From contig CM065307.1 in assembly GCA_033032175.1 (NCBI GenBank), positions 1,178,001 to 1,242,000 on the forward strand: DNA of 64,000 nucleotides, given 5' to 3'. Under the pieces are notes generated by a model. That model was not told the DNA's origin, searched no databases, and was given only the letters and a program-made list of their open reading frames with translations. This stretch comes from Saturnia japonica (lineage: Eukaryota > Arthropoda > Insecta > Lepidoptera > Saturniidae). This document shows positions 58,073 through 64,000 of this stretch, one piece after another. Numbering within the stretch: the first letter of the stretch is position 1; the number at the start of each line of letters is the position of its first letter. The translations under genes and the position numbers were made by a program.

Positions 58073-58432
58073 CTAGCGATCGCCCTAAGGTCGAAATTCG
58101 ACCAGCAACTTTTTGATCATAGACTATGTTCTGTTTGACATTTACAGTATTCATAAACAATGAGTATTATCTACATCACTTGCTTTCACTGTTCATTAAG
58201 TGACGATGTCTATATTTTGGGGGGTCTAAGCTCAATGGAACTGGTCGGGTTAGGATTCGCAGTATTAATTTATTTAAATTAATATATTAGTAATAGATAT
58301 TATAGATAAATTTTAGTTTTCTGCACTCCTTCTCCATATAAACATTAACCATGCCAAATCTCACAGCCTTGCGTGCATGCAATACGCTTAAAAAGGTACC
58401 GAAAGATTTTGTTTCTCGTATTAATATAAAGA
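58073..58432 (-). mobile_element. Helitron-like element, family HelB, copy 6
   Basis: On the plus strand it begins CTAGCGATCGCCCTAAGGTC and ends ATTAATATAAAGA before T. The terminal hairpin is perfect in this copy: GGTCGAA, one base, TTCGACC (58088-58102), about a dozen bases from CTAG. Confidence 0.7.
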
Positions 58433-58465
58433 TAAATTAAATCAATAGCTTTTTCAACTGTGTCT

Positions 58466-58932
58466 CTTCCCTCGGTGTGGAGCCCTTGACTCCACCAACC
58501 GCTCGCGCGATACAATGACACTGCACTTGCAACCAGCAGACGCCATTAAACTGCACCCCACACTAGTGCATGCCACACAGGTAGATAGGTTCTGTTTGGG
58601 ACCCTTTTTTATTTTTTGTACTAGTTAGACAAAAATTAACGGATCACTTATTACATATGCACATGTTTCTTCCTTCCTCCCAGGAGGCTGGGACATGTAT
58701 ATTGATAGTTAGCTCGAATTTCTACGGATAGGGAAATCAGCCAGTTCGTGATTTAATTGCTACTACGGCAACAGTCCGAGCCGAGGCTCGGCCACTTTGG
58801 CACCCTTGCGCGCATGTTGTCCACGCTTTCGCAGCTGAGTGCCTTAAGCGCTCGCCCCCAAGCCCGGTAAAGCTGTAAAAATCTTCTGAGGCTCCAGGGC
58901 CTTTACGGCTAACAGTATATTTTGATAAAAAA
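58466..58932 (+). repeat. LINE-tail-like repeat, copy 3
   Basis: CCCTCGGTGTGGAGCCCTTG through GGCTAACAGTATATTTTGAT matches 15922-16395 block by block. It has an extra GCGCTCGCCCCCAAGCCCGG stretch, shared with 38999-39170. Confidence 0.6.
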
Positions 58933-59129
58933 ATATATTTTCAATTATCGTTTTTCTATATCAAATTTTAGTATCAATAGCTAATTTTAAAAACGGCACG
59001 TTCGCTATATTCATGAGCTCAATGTGGAATAACACACTTATTTATGTAAAATAAAATCTACCCTATTTTACAATACGTAGAATATACCTATTTGATGTAT
59101 TTAACTTAATGCCATATAACATTTAAACA

Positions 59130-59656
59130 ATTAATAAAATTGAAGTGTCTGTTTGTAAAGTCAAAATATCAGTTTTGTACTAAATGCATATGAAAATATA
59201 CGTATACGATAATATATACATATAACAAAACACCAATTTCAAAAAAATATTCTCTGTCTTTCTGTCTGTTTGTTCCGGGTAATCTCCGAAAGGGTTAGAT
59301 CGATTTTGACGGCACTTTCATTAGTAGATAGCTGATTTTATAGGGAGTAACTTAGGCTACTTTTATTTTAGAAAACGAATTAGGGTTCCGCATAAATAAA
59401 TAAAAACTCTTCATGGTGAATCAGTTTGGGTGCTTAAATGGCTTACGCTGAGTAAACCATAAGAGATATAGCAAATTAATGTACTAAATAATTGTAGACA
59501 TTTAAAAGACCTACAAAAAAATTGGGAGAGTATATATCTATCTTTTAAGAAACACCCACAATAAGCATTTATTTCCTTAAAATATCCGGGAGCGGGGAAA
59601 CATAATTCGCGTGGGCATTCTGTAGTACACGTGAGCGAAGCTGCGGGCACAGCTAG
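59130..59656 (+). mobile_element. Helitron-like element, family HelA, copy 8
   Basis: It runs from ATTAATAAAATTGAAGTGTC to GTGAGCGAAGCTGCGGGCACAGCTAG before T. It is a full-length copy of about 527 bp. Confidence 0.7.
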
Positions 59657-59967
59657 TGTATTTATATATAAACTCAACATGCCATATTCCATATACGAGG
59701 TCAGAAATCCACCTTACACCGGTCACCTAACCCCCGGTTCGGAGTATATTTTAATTTCCGCTCAATCTATCTTTGTGTCGCAAAATATTGCCATTCTGTC
59801 CGAAACAGAACGCGCGGGTACACCGCTGAAAGGGTTCAAAGCTTGTCAAAACCTGTATGCTTCAGTTACCCACGGTTATTCTTCGGTAAATTCAAAAATG
59901 TACCTTTTAAAATATTATATTTGGGGGATTAAGTATGAAATTACGGTTTTGTAAATAATCTAAACAA
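59657..59967. other. Unassigned spacer with mariner-end-like word
   Basis: Between two HelA copies. At 59934-59953 it carries TATGAAATTACGGTTTTGTA, 18 of 20 bases identical to 63475-63494, which lies just outside the DD34D mariner gene. A 107-codon frame (59631-59954) begins inside a HelA copy and has no domain. Confidence 0.4.
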
Positions 59968-60331
59968 TTAATAAAATTGAAGTGTCTGTTTGTAATGTCA
60001 AAATAACAGCTTTTTACTAAATGCATATTAAAGTTTATACGATAACTATAACAAAAAAACCAATTTTTAAAATTTTTATCTGTCTGTCGAGTAATCTCCA
60101 AAACGATTGGACCGATTTTGACGGGGCTTTCACTGATAAATAGCTGATATTATAGGGAGTAACTTAGGCTACTTTTATTTTAGAAAAAGAATTAGGGTTC
60201 CGCAAAAATAAAAAAAACCGGTCATTATGAATTAATTAGGGTGCTTAAATGGGTAACGCTGAGTAACCCATAAGAGATATAGCAAATTAATGTACTATAT
60301 AATTGTAGGCATTAAAAAGACCTACAAAATT
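59968..60331 (+). mobile_element. Helitron-like element, family HelA, copy 9 (3'-truncated)
   Basis: It runs from ATTAATAAAATTGAAGTGTC to AAAAAGACCTACAAAATTAT and then stops. The GGGAGCGGGG...CTAG end is missing. Same orientation as the copy 311 bp to its left. Confidence 0.65.
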
Positions 60332-60389
60332 ATTCTTTTAACCTGGTTTATACACTGAGCAAACAATTTATTCGTTAGTTGAGGCAAGG

Positions 60390-60663
60390 CTGGTGAGCCT
60401 TGAACATCGGCGAAAAGTTGCCAGTTTATCGTTTTTTTTTCTGAAAATATTTTTGTGAGTGTGCGTTGGAATTGCATAACTTAATTCCCCCATCCCCTTG
60501 CCACCATCAAACAACAACAGACACGACGAAGCGTCATCGATTTATGGTAGATATTCCACCAGTGCACACAAAGCGTTTTGCTAGCACATTTATAATTCGC
60601 ACCGCTAAAGAGTGGAACACTTTACCGGATTTTGTATTTACTGATAATTTCTCGAGTGAATAG
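60390..60663 (+). pseudogene. LINE reverse-transcriptase C-terminal remnant, copy 2
   Basis: The first frame reads LVSLEHRRKVASLS. After a frameshift at a poly(T) run the second frame reads ELHNLIPPSPCHHQ, HRFMVDIPP, TKRFASTFIIRTAKEWNTLP and stops at 60661-60663. This is the standard C-terminal tail of an insect non-LTR reverse transcriptase. It is better preserved than the copy at 181-420, which lies on the opposite strand 60 kb away. Only the tail is present, so it is a dead 5'-truncated copy. Confidence 0.7.
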
Positions 60664-61007
60664 ATACTTTCTAAGCGAGCGTGCTACATCGTAGAACACA
60701 TTATCACTTACGATCAGGCGAGATAGTGGTCAAACGCAAGCGTATCCATAGTAAAAAAAATGTTCATAACCACTTCACTTAATAACTGATCATACGGACA
60801 AAGTAATGTTTTTATCCTGCACTTTATTGGTGGACCGCCGCCGCGCAACCGCGTTGTTATGAGCGATTGTATGATATCACGTGTAATATATACCACGTGA
60901 CTTGCGATAGTGCTACGTAGAGAGTCAGTTGTGAGTACGTTAGACTTCGAGTTATGTTCTGTTTTTGAGAGTCTTCTACTGTATGGTGTTTTACATGCTT
61001 ATCATAG
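60664..61007. other. No recognised gene
   Basis: CACGTG occurs twice close together (about 60880 and 60895). No gene or bounded repeat was seen. Confidence 0.3.
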
Positions 61008-61280
61008 GATTAGCCTCATTAGCCTAGTGGTCCCAAGCGCGACTGTCATGCTCGAGGTCCTTGGTTTGATTCCCAGGTCGAGCAAAGTGTTATTTGGTTT
61101 TTCCTATGAAATTCTCAGTAGCAGCTCGGAGTTTGGCTTTATGCCCGATTAATGGCAATAGGTTCGCCCCCTATTACATGGGGCCTAAAAAAATACTCGG
61201 CAAACTGTGGGTTTACATTAGTATACCTCTGACTAACCCTTCAGGGAATACAGGCGTTATGTTATGTATGGATTAAACCC
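61008..61280 (+). mobile_element. tRNA-derived SINE, third family
   Basis: The head reads TAGCCTAGTGGTCCCAAGCG (A-box-like) and then CCTTGGTTTGATTCCCAGG (B-box-like) at tRNA spacing. The body has GGGCCTAAAAAAATACTCGG and ends GTTATGTTATGTATGGATTA. It is not a tRNA gene: the acceptor and T arms do not close properly and the sequence continues into a SINE body. Open frames across it are chance. Confidence 0.7.
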
Positions 61281-62185
61281 ACGTCGACTGATTTTAATTT
61301 GAAAACTGATTGGAAATCTATTCTGTGGAAAGAAAATTACAAATGGTATGCAAGGCAATTTTATATAGAAGAAAATACTAGTTATTTTTAAGGCAAGGCT
61401 TCATCATTGACGCAAACGGGTTACCTCACCTAGTAACATCCCACGCGTGATCTCGCCCACTCACGTCGGATTAAAACAAATTACATCTGTCGCCCTTCTT
61501 GCAGGAATCGCTTTGTTTTGCCTAAATATTATCCATACCAACTGAAATGTAAAATGATTTCGCTTTATAGACTTCGTCGTTTAGTTCTTGTTTTTTTTTA
61601 AATCTCTTTATAAGTTTTAGCGGTGGGTCACATACAACTACCTTACCTGATGTTAAGTGACGATGTGACCCAAGATTATAATTCACTAAGCTTAAAATAG
61701 ATATTTAAGTGCAAGGCCATAGATTTATAACTTATAAGTTATTACTTGAAAATGTCCTACTGCCGTACTATGGTATCTTCACGAGGTTTTTCTTCATCGA
61801 AATCTCAGGCGGTTTATAGCAGCGAGTCGGATTAATGCTTCATAAAATCTTTATGAAAATTAACTACCTAATACATATATAAGTGGTCTGTTTGCTGTCA
61901 CAGCTCGAAACGTAATCGCCGTCGCTCACTTTCTGCCTGGTTATGCTGTTAGTTATAAGTGCCCTGAAGCCTCTGACAGCTTTTAAAGCTTCCATGTGGC
62001 TTGGTCCGTTGCTCACCACTGCTCCCCTATTTATATACCACCCTGCTTATACACTTTTACAAGAAGTCAATCTACCAACTATTTTAAATTGATAGCGATA
62101 TGATTTTTTTATAGCTACAACAAACCTTTTCATCTGTTAAATACAATGATATGATTTAATATGATGAATCAATAATAAAGTCTTA
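61281..62185. other. No recognised gene
   Basis: No supported feature. Confidence 0.3.
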
Positions 62186-62330
62186 TAATCCATTTCACTC
62201 ATGCACAAGTAATAAACTATATCACGCAAAATGCCACCAATATTACATAATATAAAGTCTAAAAACCTAAGTTAATGGATTAAAAATTAAAACCGCAACA
62301 TGGCACTTTAAGATCCCGCCAAAAACTACT
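62186..62330 (+). repeat. Dispersed repeat shared with 4738-4892
   Basis: TATAATCCATTTCACTCATG to CCCGCCAAAAACTACTGC matches the copy at the far left in the same orientation. Confidence 0.6.
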
Positions 62331-63474
62331 GCTTTCATGTCTACACGATACCGAAATGTGCCGCGCATATGCGAATCAACTTGACGACCTTTCCATCATA
62401 CGCGTATTCTAAAGACATTTCTTGTAGTTCATTACTCAGCAGAGTACCTATACCGTACACGACGTACGTGTAAGGTTGTCTTGAGTGTCTCATGTCTTAA
62501 GATGTTTTTCGATCTACCTTACAACTCAAACTGCAATAAATATAAAAAGAAACCTACACAAATAGCAAATAAAACTCAATAAAGTATATTTCTTTATACT
62601 AAAAGTTTAAAAGTAGAAAAAACGTTAGCTCATTTACAGCACAATAATAAATCGTCGAGCAGCAATCGCTATTTTCAGTGAACTAACATTTATAAAAACA
62701 AAAGAGAAAGCAAAAATAAAGAGGTTATTACTATTTCGCGTGACAGAAGCTTGGCGCTTAAGTTGGATTGGTCAAAGGTTTTTGTCATAAACCTACTATA
62801 TAATATGTCCTGCATACAATAGAAATATTTAAAAAAATCCATTTTGATTAAGCTTGTACCTTCCTGAGAAGCCTTTCTATGCATTAGTAGGACTTAAGAC
62901 AAAAATGATTGTTTTAAAAATGTAACGTGATAAGCATAATAAATTCACTTCGAATTTACGCATGATTCCCATAAATCTTCAATTTCACTGGCATCCGCTA
63001 CTCGAGTAACTACCAAATGTGACGTCACGACATGACTCGGTTGATTTATATGGCCGATGCTCCACCAACCCTCACTGGATAGAGTTAACAAAACTATACA
63101 GTTATATCGTTTTGCATAATTAAGACCAAGGTATGATTTGTTATTAGCTTACAGTTAGTGTCCGAGTTATCTCGTAAAGCAGAGGGCTCCCCAAACTTGC
63201 CATGTTTTTCTGTTTTAGGCCTCTTACCCCCCGCCTACCTGAAATTATTTTTTTTTGCAATTTCATCAAATTTAAATGTGTTCTTAACACGCAATTCACT
63301 TTGATTGAAAGATTTTTCATCACATTTCATAAACATTTATTTTTTAGTTTTTATTACTACATTATTACTTGTATATTTAATTTAAATATGCGATATGTAA
63401 ATAAATTATATGGAAGTATTTTGAATACAAATAAGTACTATCAGTTTATGCGAATCATTCTATTGGTCTTTACC
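62331..63474. other. No recognised gene
   Basis: AT-rich. Short frames only, none with a domain. Confidence 0.3.
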
Positions 63475-64000
63475 TATGAAATTGCAGTTTTGTATGAAAA
63501 AATTTAAACGAATTTTTTAAATGTATTTTTTATTTGTATTAATCAAAGTAATCACCCATGCAATCAATGCATCTTTGCCAGCGCAGTGGCAGTTTATTGA
63601 TGCCCTTCTTAAAGAAATCAGCTGGACGGGAGGCAACAAATTCTTCAAAGGCATTTTGTACTGCCTCTCGGGTATTGAATTTTTTTCCTGCCAAGGAGTT
63701 ATCCAATTTCTGGAAAAAGTAGTAGTCTGTAGGCGCAAGGTCTGGTGAGTAGGGCGGATGACGGAGAACTTCCAACCCCAGTTCTTGCAACTTGGAGACC
63801 GTCTGCTGCGCAGTATGAGGTCGCGCGTTGTCGTGCAGGAGCAGCGGAGACAAGCGATTGACCAATGCTGGTTGGAGATGTGCCAGCTTCTCCATCATTG
63901 TGTTCAGTTCATCACAGTACACATCTGCAGTAATGCTCATCCCGTTTGGTAAGAAGCTGTGATGAATCACACCGGCGCTAGACCACCAAACAGTGACCAT
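63475..64000 (-). mobile_element. DD34D mariner transposon, 3' part, cut by the window edge
   Basis: The transposase gene runs in from the right edge. Its probable transposon end is the word TGAAATTGCAGTTTTGTA following TA at 63475-63476, 45 bases beyond the stop codon; a near-identical word sits at 59934-59953. The other end is outside the window. End assignment is inference. Confidence 0.6.
63539..64000 (-). CDS. Mariner transposase (DD34D), C-terminal half, partial
   Basis: 153 codons are open to the right edge, with the stop at 63539-63541. The second catalytic Asp is in HDNARPHT and the third in SPDLAPTDYYFF, separated by exactly 34 residues: the classic mariner DD34D signature, distinct from the DD41D copies elsewhere here. 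MVTVWWSSAGVIHHS at the edge is the usual stretch just after the first catalytic region. The first Asp and the DNA-binding domain lie outside the window. The C-terminus (RWQRCIDCMGDYFD) is typical. No frameshift is seen in the visible part, so the gene may be intact. Subfamily not assigned. Confidence 0.9.
   Translation of the reverse strand: MVTVWWSSAGVIHHSFLPNGMSITADVYCDELNTMMEKLAHLQPALVNRLSPLLLHDNARPHTAQQTVSKLQELGLEVLRHPPYSPDLAPTDYYFFQKLDNSLAGKKFNTREAVQNAFEEFVASRPADFFKKGINKLPLRWQRCIDCMGDYFD

Noticed and set aside
59631..59954. 107-codon frame with no internal stop
   Set aside because: It begins inside the 3' end of a HelA element and ends near a mariner-end-like word. No domain or homologue is recognisable.
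61020..61090. Possible tRNA gene on the plus strand
   Set aside because: Promoter boxes are present but it lacks a proper acceptor stem and runs into a repeat body, so it was called a SINE.
1..64000. CRISPR arrays, operons, phage genes or ribosome-binding sites
   Set aside because: No regularly spaced repeats with unique spacers and no tightly packed gene sets occur. The sequence is eukaryotic in character.

Overview
This 64 kb window looks like AT-rich, non-coding DNA from an insect, most likely a moth or butterfly (Lepidoptera). The Lepidoptera call is inference. It rests on a dense mix of Helitron-like elements ending in CTAGT, tRNA-derived SINEs, degenerate LINE tails, DD41D and DD34D mariners and a small copia element, with no bacterial-style operons. 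I could not identify any host protein-coding gene, rRNA or genuine tRNA gene. Everything that can be assigned is mobile DNA or its debris. The stretch could be intergenic or lie in very large introns.

Layout. 0-9 kb: a LINE reverse-transcriptase tail (181-420), one Helitron-like element (3600-3965), a LINE remnant (5160-5400) and short repeats. 9-12.1 kb: a complete but frameshifted DD41D mariner (9390-10682) and an RTE-like LINE tail. 14-22 kb: a SINE split by a Helitron-like element, a MITE-like repeat split by a LINE 3' end, and a head-to-head pair of that repeat. 24-42 kb: scattered Helitron-like elements, SINEs, an hAT-like MITE (39539-39931) and gene-free AT-rich DNA. 42.3-53.2 kb is the most structured part: a 2.45 kb composite (mariner inside a Helitron-like element inside a further duplicated unit) lies just upstream of a nearly complete copia retrotransposon (45644-53215), and a second copy of the same composite sits inside that copia. 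53-64 kb: more Helitron-like elements, MITEs, a SINE, a second copy of the LINE tail seen at the far left, and the 3' half of a DD34D mariner cut by the right edge.

The one gene that looks intact is the DD41D mariner transposase at 49116-50195 (359 codons, all three catalytic Asp visible, both inverted repeats and TA duplications present). The copia element has LTRs that differ only by a 4-bp indel, a 5-bp target duplication and a half-tRNA-type primer site. Yet its coding region carries an integrase deletion, an in-frame stop, the nested insertion and a 149-bp tandem duplication.

No previously undescribed biological system is evident. The best leads are the nested composite, the sharp identity breakpoint between its two copies, its 67-bp flanking duplication, and the shared 3' architecture of three Helitron-like families. 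Element names such as HelA, HelB and HelC are local labels for this window. All boundaries were read by eye without alignment software, so edges of diverged repeats are good to about 5-20 bp.
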